From positions 39,690,679 through 39,754,678 of the forward strand of contig NC_084462.1 in NCBI RefSeq assembly GCF_027409185.1: 64,000 nucleotides of DNA. The letters run 5' to 3'. Positions within the stretch are counted from its first letter, which is position 1. Each line of letters begins with the position of its first letter. The notes beneath the pieces were generated by a model that had not been told where the DNA came from, made no database searches, and saw only the letters and a list, made by a program, of their open reading frames with translations. Shown in pieces: positions 24,369-36,539 of the stretch. Source of the DNA: Cynocephalus volans. Its lineage: Eukaryota; Chordata; Mammalia; Dermoptera; Cynocephalidae. The position numbers and the translations under genes are program-made.

Positions 24369-25363
24369 TAGGCCAGTCACTTGGGCGGAGCTGGGCTGGG
24401 GACTGGGGCTGGCGCTGTGGGGCAGCGTTTCGTGTGTTTGTTTATCATTACATAATGTGAACATTTTTTGTGGTCTTTTTCCATTTTCTCCCTAACCCCC
24501 TGCTCCCCTCCCCTTTTCCCATCTCTGGTGTCCTCACTTCCCTTTTCTCCTTTCCAGAGCTGTTCCTGTTCACACTCTGGAGACACTGCAGAGGGCTCCA
24601 GAAACAGAAGTGCAGGTGCTAAGTGCCTGAGAAAAGTTTTTGTAGTCATGGCCCAGCCAGCACGTTCTTCTGTGGTGCCTTCACACAGTGCTAAAACACC
24701 CCAGGAAAAGATTAAATTGCCTGGCCCTCAGAGCATTCGTTCTCAGGCAACACTCCCCCACTCACCCCCCCCACCCCACCACCATGCTCCAAATAAAAGC
24801 AGTTTTAGGGACCGATGGTATCCTAAGAATCGTAATATTGAAGAGTTCACCTTTCAAAGCAAGATGGTCTCAGCTAAAAATTTTTATTCACAGCTACCAA
24901 AGACAGCACATACCAGCAACAAAAATGATGCTTCAAATGCAGCTAAAACCAGACAGAACAAGCCAGTGGGGGAGTTGACACATCTTCATTCCAGAGGCTG
25001 AAAGATCACACACATTTCTCCATTCCCTGCCATTTCCAAGAAAGTGAGGGCCAACTTGTTTGGGGTACATGAAAGCAGTGTCAGGAGACTGAGCTTCTAG
25101 CCCTGCTTCAAACACAGCTGTCTGTGTGGGACTGAGCCAGTCACCCAAGCTGGCCTCTGTCTTCTCATCTAATTTTAGCTGAGGCGCCACCATCTCCAGG
25201 AAGTCTCCCAGGATTGCTGGAGGCTGGGATTCCTCACTGTGTGCCCTTGTCTATTTACTTACATACTTCTCTTTCTGAGAAAGAGCTCATTCCAGCTAAG
25301 GGGCACCTTCTCATCACTGGATCCTCCAGTGCCTGGCAGAGGGGATGGCATAGGGTAGGTGCC
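24369..25363. other. Unassigned intergenic sequence with a MIR-like piece
   Basis: A MIR-like segment ('gggactgagccagtcaccca', 'ctgtcttctcatctaattt') lies at about 25070-25180. A 177-residue plus frame at 24468-25001 is open but matches no family I know; its composition is Pro/Ser-rich from C/T-rich DNA. Confidence 0.4.
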
Positions 25364-25722
25364 TTTACTAGTCTGCTAGGGCTGTTGTAACAACATAGCA
25401 TGAGCTGGTGGCTTAAACAACACAAGTCCTGGAGGCTAGAAACCTGAGATCAAGGTGTTGGCAGGGCTGTTCTTTCTGAGGCCTCTCTCCTCAGCCTATA
25501 GACAGCGTCTTCTCCTTTTGTCCTCACATGGTCATCCTTCTGGGTGCGTCTGTGTCATCATTTCCTCTTCTTATACAGACACCACCGAGATTGGATTAGG
25601 TCACTCTCATCACCTTATTTTAACTTAATTACCTCTTTAAAGGTCCTGTCTCCTATTATGGTCATCATCCAAGGTACCAAGAGTTGGGACTTCATCATAT
25701 GAATTGTGGGGGAGGGGATCAC
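25364..25722 (-). mobile_element. ERVL-MaLR LTR (MLT1-like), minus orientation
   Basis: It reads 'actagtctgctagggctgtt', 'ggtggcttaaacaacacaag', 'cttttgtcctcacatggtca', 'gattggattaggtcactctc' and 'aaggtcctgtctcctattat' in order, reverse complement of MLT1. Confidence 0.8.
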
Positions 25723-27322
25723 AACTGAGCCAGTGCAGGTGCACATGCTGGATCTAGGCTTGTGGTTTCACTATGGTCACGTCGATATGAAATCTGCATT
25801 TAAGCTGCAGGTTTACCTCAGCCAGTTGGCTTTGGCTCGCCTCTGCCTGTTTGTTTCTAGGAGTCTGGAAGGATCTCAGGAGAGATCAGGAAACCTCCCC
25901 AAAGTAAAGCAGCTGCTGCTGGCCACCACCACTGCTTGCCCTCCTGCGCACGGCTCCCCAGCTCCCCTCACTTGTCCACTGCCTCCCGAGCGCAACACAT
26001 ACCAAGACCGTTTTGAAAATGACTCCTTTACAAACTCCCAGTCTCTCAGATACTGACTCGAGAACAAATATTCTTATCTTTTCTTCTTGAAGAAATTTTT
26101 TTTTTTTTTTAAGTTGGAAGCAGCCCAAATGAGCTCTAAGCTTCTGTATGTTTTGGAAATTCTGAATCTAATCGAGTAGAGTGAATTCATCTCTTTCCAC
26201 GAATGTTTTGAGGCATTCCTTTCTAAAGTGCACAACCACGCTTTCCTCTGTCACAGTGTGTGGAGCTTAGCAAACACGCGCTCTGCAGGGACGTTAACAC
26301 TGTCCCCTGGGAACCAGAGCTGAGGCTGCCGGAGTACAGGAGCACACCAAAGCACAGCAGGACCTGAACGAACTGTGACTGTGAGTGGCTGGTAATCTTT
26401 TGAGCATTATTGTGTTTGAAAGGTATAATAGTATTTATTTTGTACAGTAATTATCAAAACATACAAGGAAAAACCATAATGCCTATTTTAATTCTAAAGT
26501 AGTATTTCAGAAAGACTATCCTTATCTTAAATGACAGTTTAACATCTCATGTTTAACATGACAGTAACATGTTTTGAAAAACAATTAGGCTGTTAATATT
26601 AATAAACAGATATTATAAGGAATGGCAAATTCTTGGGTATTTTCACTTACCAAGGAGGGAAAAATGTGCAAACATAGTTGCAGAAATATTAAGCTCCACT
26701 ACTTCTTAAGGTGCTTCCACACAAAGATCAACAGCTTCAACATAAAGTTAAAAACATCTGCCACGATGCTCTACAATGACTGGACATACAATCTACCATT
26801 AGCCATGGTGCTTAAGCACAACATTTACTCTCCGATGTCACTCATTTTTCTGAACATATGGTCAGGGGCCTTACAAAGGTACCGTGAGTGGAAGAAAGCA
26901 GAGATGTTCCCACCCCAAACAGCAAAACTACTAAACAGCAGCAGTGACGTGAAATAACAGAGCTTTATACCACATCATCAGAATGCTGCAGCCAAGAAGA
27001 GAGGGTGAAGAGAGTGGCATGGACCAGCCAAGCACAGCCCCATCTCAGGGCAACCCCACCCACCCCACACACACCTCAATGAAACACCTGCTGCCACTCC
27101 CTGCCCCCATGCCGCACACTGCTAATTAGGGTTGAATGAAAAAGGAGGTTGTAACCTGTAGTGAAAAAAATCCAAGAAAGCCCATGAGCACAGAAAACCC
27201 TACTGACCCACAAGATCTCAGCAGATGCATGAAAGCTACCAGAGCTCTTCATGTGTCTTTCCCACAATGCACAGAAAGGAAAGGGGATGTGACCGTAACC
27301 ACATATGGGGCACAATCAGAGC
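25723..27322. other. Unassigned intergenic sequence
   Basis: AT-rich sequence with a T run near 26097-26110. The open frames (for example 25706-26056 and 26622-26957) show no motifs, and I see no exon or RNA gene. Confidence 0.4.
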
Positions 27323-27333
27323 AAAAGTCAATG

Positions 27334-27413
27334 CTCCCATCCAATTACTAACCTGGCCCAACGCTGCTTAGATTCTGAGATCAGATGATGGGCGCATTCA
27401 GAGTAGCATGGCC
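27334..27413 (-). pseudogene. 5S rRNA pseudogene fragment
   Basis: The minus strand reads GGCCATGCTACTCTGAATGC, then a run through CTGATCTCAGAATCTAAGC, then GGCCAGGTTAGTAATTGG and ATGGGAG. This follows human 5S rRNA from about nt 7 to nt 86-90 with scattered substitutions and a 3-nt deletion in the middle. Roughly four bases in five agree by eye. The 5' end and the last third are missing, so it cannot make 5S rRNA. It is joined head-on to an L1 3' fragment (next entry). Confidence 0.88.
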
Positions 27414-28043
27414 ATCCAAAAGAACTGAAATCAGGATGTTGAAGAGATACCCCCATATTTATTGCAGCACCATTCATGATAACCAGGATGGGGAATCAAC
27501 CTAAGTGTCCATCAACAAATGAATGGATAAGAAAATGTGGTATATATGCACAACAGAAAAGTGAATGAAATCTTGCCATATGCTACATGAGCAAACTTGG
27601 AAGGCATTATGTTAAGTGAAATAAGTCAGCCATAGAAAGACAAATACCACACGATCACACTAACTTGTGGAATCTAAAAAAGTTGATCTCTTAGAAGTAA
27701 AAAGCAGAATAGTGGTTACCAGAGGCTGGGAAGGGGAGGGGGACAGAGGATTGGGGCAGGTCGGTAGAAGGGTACATAATTACAGTTTGACGCAAGGCAT
27801 GCATTTTAAGTGGTCTCGTATAGCATGGTGACTATAATGATATATTGTCTTCTTGAAAAATGTAAAGAAAATGGGCATTCTGTGCTCCTACCTCAAAAAT
27901 GATCTATGTGAAGTGCTGCACTTGTTAATTAGTTAAATTTAACCATTTCACAATGTGTTTGTGTATATACATTTCTGAATATTGTAATATATATGATGAA
28001 AACATTTAATGTTAACTCTCAGTTAAAAAAATATACTAAAAAA
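27340..28043 (+). mobile_element. Chimeric retroinsertion: inverted 5S rRNA fragment plus L1 3' end
   Basis: The first 74 bp are 5S-like on the minus strand. From about 27414 the sequence is an L1 3' end on the plus strand, with 'atgaatggataagaaaatgt', 'taagtgaaataagtcagcca' and an A-rich tail ending near 28043. A 17-bp direct repeat flanks the whole unit: AAAAGTCAATGCTCCCA at 27323-27339 and AAAAGTTAATGCTCCCA at 28044-28060 (one mismatch). The two parts therefore went in as one event. CTCCCA at the left edge is shared by target and 5S, a microhomology junction. Confidence 0.85.
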
Positions 28044-28060
28044 AAAAGTTAATGCTCCCA

Positions 28061-29539
28061 CTGTCCCACCAACTACCAGCCCTAACAGCCAAATTCATGG
28101 ATATTTTATCTTTTCCCTGTCCTGACTGGGGTTGGATCTAATGACAGGGGCTGCCGAATGCTGCCGGGGAGAAAAGGTTAAAATGGGCGGGAAAAAACAC
28201 CAATCAACAAAGTCCCCAGATTTTCATGCTGAATCAAGGGATGAGTGATAACGCAGGTGTCTTCCCAGGTATCATCTACCACATTATGGGCACTGGACAG
28301 ACCAAGGACGGCAGCAACAAGGCAGAGTCTTGGCCCAGGTCCTCCATTCCAGGGCTGACCTCCTGCTCAGAACCTGGCCTAAAAGACCAGGAGGAAGACG
28401 GTCAGAGACTTTCCTTTTTAGAGGAAATTGAAGGATCCACACAGAGCTGCCTAAGTTAACTAAGAAAAGATGAAAATGAATGGCAAGGCGTTTGTGCAAG
28501 CACGCTACAGGGGGACAGAAAACAAAGAGGGTATGGTGGCATTGTAGAGAGTCAAAGATTCCATCCTGCAGAGAACTGTACCTTAATTAACAGAAGAAAA
28601 CCTCCAGAATATTTTCTCAGAAGCTAATGAGAAATTGATTTCAGTAAGACAAGAGCTAAAAGAAAAAAAAAAAAAGTAAATTACAGGGCTTTGGAAGACC
28701 AAAACCCACCATTTCAGAACAGGTTAAAAAACTGGAAACAGTGGGAAACAGAATAGACAACGCAAAAAAAAAAAAAAAAAATAGTTACCTACAAGAGAAA
28801 AGTTTTACATTTGTGTGGGGAAGACGGATAAGAAGAATGAGACACATCACTACACACACAAACCAAAATGAGGGGGAGCAGAAAATTCACTTGCATATAT
28901 AAATACACCATGTAAATGATGGCAGGAAATTAATTTACAGAAGATAAATGTTATAACTCATGATGTTGTAAAAATAACAAAGATAATTATATTATCAAAA
29001 TTAGGGAAGACCACATGCAAAATAAATTTTCATATCATTTTCAACATCTTTCAATTTGCTGTCAATGCAAATTGAAATGTCAATAGTAAGCAGATACTAT
29101 CCCAAATTGATAAATATTAAAGCATGCCGTGTAAAGTTATATATGAAAACTACAGAAGGACTTTAAACAAAAAGATAACTAATAATGTGCTCGGGTTTGA
29201 GATGAGAAATGGAGAATTAATAGATACTGTCACGTTGATAAATCATGAAGTATAGGTTCAATTATATTATACAGAATTATATAGGTACCCGTTTAAACAC
29301 ATAGAAAAAAATCAATATTCCATTTTAACTACAGAAATACACATACACTAAAAGGAGAAAAAAGAAAGAAAACTCAAAATGGGATGCAAAAGAAATATTA
29401 ATTCAAAAATTAAGAAAAAATATTAAAACCAAATATCTCAGTTATATTTAAAATATAAATGCATATCCAAGATAAACCTAAAACAAAGTGACTCAAGTTT
29501 AAAAATAAAAAGAGGTATTAAGTAATAAGAAATTGTATA
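28061..29539. other. Unassigned intergenic sequence, AT-rich
   Basis: A runs at about 28660-28675 and 28764-28781, and A/T-rich sequence without recognisable 3' ends. Parts of 28900-29520 may be decayed L1. Confidence 0.4.
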
Positions 29540-29610
29540 TAGATAGATTGATAGATAGACAGACAGACAGACAGATAGATAGATAGATAGATAGACAGAT
29601 AGATAGATAC
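29540..29610. repeat. (GATA)n/(GACA)n microsatellite
   Basis: Compound tetranucleotide repeat AGAT with an AGAC block in the middle, about 70 bp. Confidence 0.95.
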
Positions 29611-29639
29611 AAGAACTGGAGGCAGAAATCTATCTATAT

Positions 29640-30440
29640 ACACAGGCTCCTAAAACCCTTGTAATTCGTAAGCAATGCTAAGGGGTGCTAGGAGCATCTT
29701 TTGTTCTAATATTTGGTCCTTGACACAGCTCTCGGCACAGAACTCCTAACCGCTTGAGATTTCCTACAATAGGAATGTCTTTTTTTCTAACGAGGGGATT
29801 CTTGGTGGGCACCTGGGTGAGAACTGGTCACCAGGAAGACCAAGCCATGATTACAAGCAGGGGGTCCCCCATCCTCCGGGTGGCGGGGAGGAGCAGGGAA
29901 TTGAGTCAGTAATCTATCATGGCTACATGATGAAGCCTCCATAAAAATTCCTAAGGTACAGGTTCAGGGAGCCCCAAGTCACTGAAGCTCCATGCCACAC
30001 TCTCCCCCAAACCTCTCCCTGTGCATCTCCTATCTGGCTGTCCCTGAGTTGTAAGTAAAGGAGTAATTAAGTAAATGTAAAACTAAGTAAACGTAAAATT
30101 AAGTAAAAAGTAAGTAAATGTCATTGAAATGCCCCCAGAATTCTATAAGCTGCTCTACCAAATGACTGGCCCTGAGGGGGCCATGGGAACCTCCAATTTG
30201 CAGCTAGGCTGGACACAAGAGTGGGTAGCCTGGGAACCCACCACTCTCATATGGCATCTGAAGTGGGGCAGTCGCGTGGGGTGAGCCTTTCAACTGTGGG
30301 GACTGTCCCAACACCAGCTAGTGTTAGAATTTAACAGAATTGTAGGACACCCAGCTGGTGTCAGAGAATTTGTGGGTGTGGGGAAAAACCCCACACATCT
30401 GGAGACCAGAAGTATTGTATAAATTAATAGAAGAAAAGCT
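29640..30440 (+). mobile_element. Probable solo LTR of an ERV (unnamed family)
   Basis: The 'tgaagcctccataaaaattc' block and the later 'gacacccagctggtgtcaga' block also occur, diverged, in the element at 43090-43865, so the two are related. A degenerate TAAG-type repeat (30051-30120) has expanded inside it. The family is not named with confidence. Confidence 0.5.
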
Positions 30441-31089
30441 GTTTTTCTAATACAACAGATTAAGGACATAGGAGGCATCTGGTCCAAAAAAGACATCTGT
30501 GGGCCTGATTTTAAAAGTGAAATATGAATTCAAAATAAATATTCAAAATAGAATCAAAATCTTACAGTAACCATTAAATATTACATAGGAAATAGAAGGA
30601 CAATTAAAAGAGAAGCCCTGCTGACAGGGAGCGCAGCCCTCCTGCCAGGCTCTGACAGGCCAGCGGACAAGGTGGTGAGGACAGGGGCTCCCAGACGAGG
30701 TCAGGTCATGCTCAGAGAAGGCCCCGTCTACATAAACTGATTGTATTCAAAAAAACCTCAATCAATTATAAATGTTATAAATACTAGAAATAGTACAGAA
30801 TACATTATGCTCAAAGCACAATGGGATAAATCTAGAAGTTAATTATAATTTTAAAAAATGTGGACATTTTAAAACTCTCAAAAAAGCTTGGTTCAAAGAA
30901 GGTATCAATATCGAATTTATAGAATATCTGGGAAGTAAAGATAATAAAAACACAACATATCAAAACATATGGATTGCTGCCAAAGTTTTGATCAGAATAA
31001 AATTTGGAGCCAAAAGTACGTACATGATTAAACAAGAATAAATGGAAATATTAGAATTATGTGTCTACTGAGTAAGTTAGAAAAACAGC
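30441..31089. other. Unassigned intergenic sequence, AT-rich
   Basis: Mostly A/T-rich with a GC-richer patch at about 30610-30730; nothing recognised. Confidence 0.4.
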
Positions 31090-31440
31090 CACAGAATACC
31101 ATAAAAGTGGGAGAGAAGCTACCGCATGATGGACCTGGAGGACGTTATGCTGAGTGAAAGAAGCCAGTCACAACAAGACAAATGCCACATGATCCCATTT
31201 GAGTACCCCGAATCTTCAAACATCTTAAAGAACATAGGATGCTGCCTGCCAGGGCCTGGGGGAGGGGAGAACGGGGAAGTGTTGTTTGATGGGGACAGTT
31301 TCAGTTTGAGATGAAAAGAGTCCTGGAGATGGAGGTGGTGATGGGTGCACAACAATGTGAATGCCACCCAACTGCACACTTAAAAATGGTTAAAATGGTA
31401 AATTTTATGATATATATATTTTACAATAAAAACATGAAAA
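31090..31440 (+). mobile_element. Old L1 3' end
   Basis: The 'ctgagtgaaagaagccagtc' motif, the 'gaatgccacccaactgcaca' block and the 'aaaatggttaaaatggtaaa' terminus are typical of old L1ME/L1MC 3' ends. Confidence 0.75.
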
Positions 31441-32689
31441 CTTTTAAAAAGTAAAAGAGAAGGACTGAAATGTTAAAAATAAGAAATTCAGAAATTACAA
31501 GACATAACAGGAGCATTTGCTGATGGGCGGCAACCGTGGGAAGCTGAATTCTAACGCGGCAGGGAAGGGAGTGGTGACAGGTTGTGAGCAGAAAGTACTA
31601 GGAAAGAGTAAACTTTCCAGTGAGACAGTGGAAAGACAGACAGGAAAAGGAGAAGAACTGGGGGACACAACTTTCCCTTTCCTGTGTTTCACTTTCCTGT
31701 GATTCCGAAAGTGGATGTGCTGAGGACACAGTGAAAGCTTAACCAAAAAGAGCTGCATAAAGCCTGAAGCTGCAGATGGCATTCCCGAGGTGCTGCAATT
31801 CTGGGCCCTCCCCAACTCATGGTAAGCTATGATATCAGAGGGTTCAGCCATACGCAAATGAAGTCAACAGTAATCAGAAAGGGGGCCATGAGTGTGGTAA
31901 GGTCAGCATCATTTTGACGAAGGTAAAGGGAGAACTGGGGAGGGTTTGCTCCAGAAAAAAAGGAAGGAATGAGAGAAAGTTAACTTATGTAAGAAAGGGT
32001 TACTTCCTGATGCCCACACCTCAAGATGGCTTCAGGTTCAAGCTTTTGTTGGTTTTTCCTTCAACTAACTGTGTCACGGCAAGTGAAGTGACCACTGGTT
32101 CCAGCGCCAAGGGAAAAGCAGCAGCCATGTCCCAGGCCCTCCTGGGCCCTGGATCCAGGCTGGAGAAGCCAGCGCCTCCAACGGCCTGTGCTGCCCACCT
32201 GCTGCTGTTGCCAGGAAGGTCTGGGTTAGCTCAGGGGTCAACAGGAGTCTGCAGCCGGTTTCCCAAACTGATGAATAAATCAAAGGATCTCGTGTCTAAA
32301 CACATAAAAAAATTAAACATTTGGTGAGCCAAACACACACACACACACACAAACACACACGAAAGAAATGTACACATTAGAAATGGTGAAATAACCACAA
32401 ATACAGAGGAAGTGAAAGATCCTAAGTGCCAGTATTGCAAAACCATGCAACTATGTTAAAAAAGGGATAAAATTAATCTTATTTTTAAAAGTAACTAAAA
32501 TTGACCGCAAATGTGCTTGAGGGCCTAACCTGCGCAATGGGAGAAATCCAGTAATATATTAGAGCTGGCCCAGGCAGCTCCCTGGTAGTTCTTTTACACA
32601 TAAAGTAACCCGGTAATTGTTGTAGAATATAAAGGTTTTTGTTTTGTAATGTTTCTTTTTTTGAAGTCAGTATAAAATTAAATCAAATC
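31441..32689. other. Unassigned intergenic sequence with a CA microsatellite
   Basis: A (CA)n repeat at about 32332-32360. A 137-residue plus frame at 31914-32327 has no recognisable domain. Confidence 0.4.
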
Positions 32690-34930
32690 TGGAAAAATAT
32701 ACAAAAGTGAGCTGTATAATGATTAATCTTAATTATAGATACTGATAGCAAAAATCATAAGACCAAGTGGGACCATCTCAGGAATATAATAATGAATTGA
32801 TTTTAAGGATTCTATCAACATAACAAAACCTACTATTTGAGCAAAGGGAAAAACCTTCTGATTACCTCCACCGATACTGAGAAGGCTTTGACCAAAATCT
32901 AATATCTACATTTTCCCATAGAGCCTTAATAGCTTGAGAATACATGGACACTTTTTTTATTGTGACAAGGAAAACACATGTCCTTATACATGTTAAATAG
33001 TGAGACTTCATAACATTCCATTAATGTCAAGACAGACGAGTATGCCACCTGCATTGCTGTTACTTAACACTGTTCTCAAAAGCAATTGGACAACAGAAAA
33101 ATATAATGGAAATATTGGAAAGGCGGAGACAAAATAAATCTTAGAAACAAGAAGAAATCACAGTTATGATGTTGATTATGATATTATTATACAAAACCCA
33201 ACTATGTTCCATATATCCAGTTATAAAATTAAATGGAATAAATAATTTCACAGAAAAATGGTAGCCAAATGATAGAACATCTAAAAATAAATAATAAATT
33301 AAGAGGATCTGTCTGAACAAAACCACAGAATTCTATTGAGTGACATAAAATTAGACCTGAACACAAACCTAGATTACAGTGTCCTTGAATAGGGAAACTC
33401 AACTAATTCATAAATTCATTGTGACCTCAATTTAAAAAAAGAGGTGCACATCTCATGATACATATGAGAGAGAAAGTTGAGGAGAACATTAACTTGAAAA
33501 TATCAGTATTAGCACGAATAAAGCTTTAGAAAGTTAAGGCACTCAGAGAGAGATAAATCAATAGACCAGAAATAGGAGGGGTCTTCAAAAAGTTTGTGGA
33601 AAAATCAAATTAGAAAATAGTATGAATCCTTCCATAAACTTTTTGAAGACCACTCATAAACCCAAATTCTCACAGAAACTTAGTTTACAAATAAGGCTGC
33701 ATTTTTTGAACAAGTTGGGAAAAGATTATAATTGTATTACAGGAATGCATTATTATATATTTTGTTGGCACAACTGACCACCATTGGAAGGAAAAAAATG
33801 GATCTCTACCACCACTTCCTACAATAAATAAATTCTAGGAGTTAAAAGATGTAAAGGTAAACAAATGAAACCATAAAGTTTTAGAAGAAAATATGAGTAA
33901 GTTTATTTAAAATCTCAGATTGGGAAGGCCTTTTAAAATTGGAAGCAAATCTCTGGATCTACAAAGGAAAATACAAGTAAATTGACAACATAAAAATTTA
34001 AACTTTCTCTATGCTAATAAATAAGCAAATCAATAAATAACATCAAAAGACAAATGTAAACAAACAAAAATATTTTCAAGACATAACACAGAAAAGGTCT
34101 GAGCAAATCAATTGAGAAAAAGCCAAATAACCCAATTAAAAACTGTGAAAAAGAAATAAATTTACAATTGAAGTTACCAAAAAAAAAAAAAAAAAAACAT
34201 TTGAAAAGATGTCCAACTTCACTCATAACAAAATGAACTAAAATCAGAATAATATTGCAACATCATTTTTCACCAGATTGGAAAAAAAAAATTTGTAAAT
34301 ACCCAGTGCTAGAGAGCAGAGAAACCAACCCTTTTATGGTACTCTTGGTGGGGGTATCCATTGATTAATTTTTGGAGGATAACCTTGCAATACTTATGAA
34401 AATTTTAAATACACATAGCCTTAAATTAAGCAATTCCATTTCAAAGTTGTAATTTATACCAAGATATAGACACAAAAGTATGCCAAGATATACGTACAAG
34501 GATGCTAATTATAGATCTGTATATAAATATAAAAACTGGGAATATCTATATGTTCACCAATAAAAGACTAAATCAAATAAATCATAGCCCACTGAGACAA
34601 TGGAACGCTAAGCAGCTATCAGGAGGAATGAGGTAGCTCTTTATATGTTATTACAGGAAGATCTCTAAGACAAAACACTAAGTGAAGAAAGCAAGCTGCA
34701 GAGCTCTTCGCATAGCATATGTGCTGGAAGAGGAATGTCTCTTTCTGAGCTCTCCTGTCTCCGTCTTCACCCCCTTCCTTCCTTCCTTCACCCCTAGAAG
34801 CTCATCAGTGGTCCCCTGTGGGGAGAGAGAAGGGGATTGTGGGAGGCTGTGGGAGGCTGTTGTTTTTAACCATTCACTTGTCTAACTATGTGCACATCTA
34901 TTCCTTATTATTACTTTGTGAAAAAACAAA
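32690..34930 (+). mobile_element. Decayed L1 ORF2 and 3' region
   Basis: L1 ORF2-type sequence in the plus orientation: the 'gatactgagaaggctttgac' block near 32874 (the RT domain) and blocks of the ORF2 end at 34380-34650, with many stops. A palindromic mini-element has inserted at 33580-33652. Confidence 0.6.
33580..33652. mobile_element. Palindromic mariner-like mini-element (MITE), copy 1
   Basis: The left arm GGTCTTCAAAAAGTTTGTGG (33580-33599) pairs with the right arm CCATAAACTTTTTGAAGACC (33632-33651) with one mismatch. About 32 nt separate the arms. It is hairpin-forming, with no coding capacity. Copy 2 is at 59112-59200. Confidence 0.7.
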
Positions 34931-35241
34931 GTAGTTAGTTGAGTGGTCATAATATGAACTACTTCTATTTTCTTTTTGTTTTTCTGCATAAAATACAAAA
35001 AGAAAGGTTTTCTTTATAAAGCAAAAATGCGGTAGGCGTCAATTTTTGGATAACAAAAATAAGGAATTTTTTTATACATTAAAACACTTCTGTCTGTTTC
35101 TAAAGACACTTTAACAGGAAAAAATTATTGTGTGTCTCATCCATACCATGTACAATGGGTGAACTCTGAGGATGACCTTGATTTATCAAACTTCTTGTTG
35201 TAAATGAGGTCTCCTCTCGTAGTCACAAACACTGGCAGCAT

Positions 35242-35278
35242 GCACACACCAGCACACACCAGCACACACACACACACA

Positions 35279-35336
<58 letters not shown>

Positions 35337-35355
35337 CACACACACACCACACACA
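35242..35355. repeat. Long (CA)n microsatellite
   Basis: About 114 bp of CA/CACC units, the longest dinucleotide tract in the window. It lies about 1.2 kb beyond the candidate CHRNA7 poly(A) site. Confidence 0.97.
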
Positions 35356-36539
35356 AGCCCCCATCTTCCTTCAGTGCAAACAAATTCACATGCATTACCC
35401 AGAATTGAGTGAAATGGATGGCTGGAAAAATGTGTGAGACTTTTTTTTGCTCTGAAAATCTAATCTTCCCCCATGATAAGCCTATCTCAAGGGTTAGAAG
35501 CAAATTAAGCATCTCTAGAGATCAAGAGCCTTCTGCAGTTTTGAGCTCTCATCAGTTACTGGATGATTCTTAGTGAATCACCCTATGATCTCATTAAAAA
35601 TAAGAATGAGAAGAGGCAAAGTGAGTACTGTCAACTAGATAGTCTAAGCGGACTGTGTCACCAATTAGTTTTAAAAATGAAAATTGGTCTTGTCTTCAAA
35701 AACACACATATTCAGTGAATCCACCTACTGACCCTGAGCCAGCTTTCTGGGCTGAAGATGGTGAACCAGCTATGGAGAGGCAGATTCCCCAAAGCCCGAA
35801 CAAGGGGTGACTGTGCAGCCACTGATGGTCTGCCTGCTCCTTTCTGCTGACTGCCACAGGCCACACATCCAGGAAAGCCATCAGCCACACCGTCTACTCC
35901 CCAGCTCCTGCCACACAGGGGGCCAGAAGAGGTCCCAGCCCCTGGCCCCGGCTCTGACACTTTATGTTATGCATTTGTGCGGATGCCCACACCTAAGACT
36001 ACTCAGCTCTAGTACTCATATGCATGAAGCACCTAATGGATTATTCAAAAACACACATACACATAAGCGGGTTCATTTAGCTTTAGCTAGGCCTTTGGGC
36101 TGGTAATTCTAACAGAACTCTGTTTATACTTTGTGTTTTGCAGAATAGAATAGACCTGCCCAACTCCTCAGTGTCCGGGGGCAGCACACAGTTTGCACGC
36201 CATCTGAGATCTACAGGAGGCCCCCGGCTTGACTGGGTTTGGTCCTAGTTCGGTCTCCACACAAACCTGTGTCCCTCTAATTCCCTTGACAGGCAGGTTT
36301 GCAGAAATTAGTCATGCTAGTAAAAACATAGTTTACAAGATCAACTACATGCCCCTCCCATATATATATACACACACATACATTTTTAAATGTAGAAACA
36401 GTGTTAAACTGTTTCTCACTACCAACTGTCTTTGATAGAGAAAAAAAAAAACAGTTGAATTTCAGAAAGAAAAAAAAAAAAAAACAGCAGATAGGTGTTT
36501 AGTTTTAGGTTTCTTTTCACCAATTGTTTGTATGGATTT
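35356..36539. other. Unassigned sequence just downstream of CHRNA7
   Basis: No gene or repeat recognised apart from A runs near 36440-36485. It could hold part of a longer CHRNA7 3' UTR. Confidence 0.4.

Noticed and set aside
24468..25001. 177-residue plus-strand frame
   Set aside because: It arises from C/T-rich unique sequence and crosses a MIR-like neighbourhood. No motif, homologue or splice context is recognised; coding would need conservation or RNA evidence.
27334..27413. Functional 5S rRNA gene
   Set aside because: The 5' end and last third are missing, there is a 3-nt deletion, and it is part of a retroinsertion.
35137..35512. Cys/Val-rich and His/Thr-rich frames over the CA repeat
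   Set aside because: They are translations of the CA/GT dinucleotide repeat in different frames.
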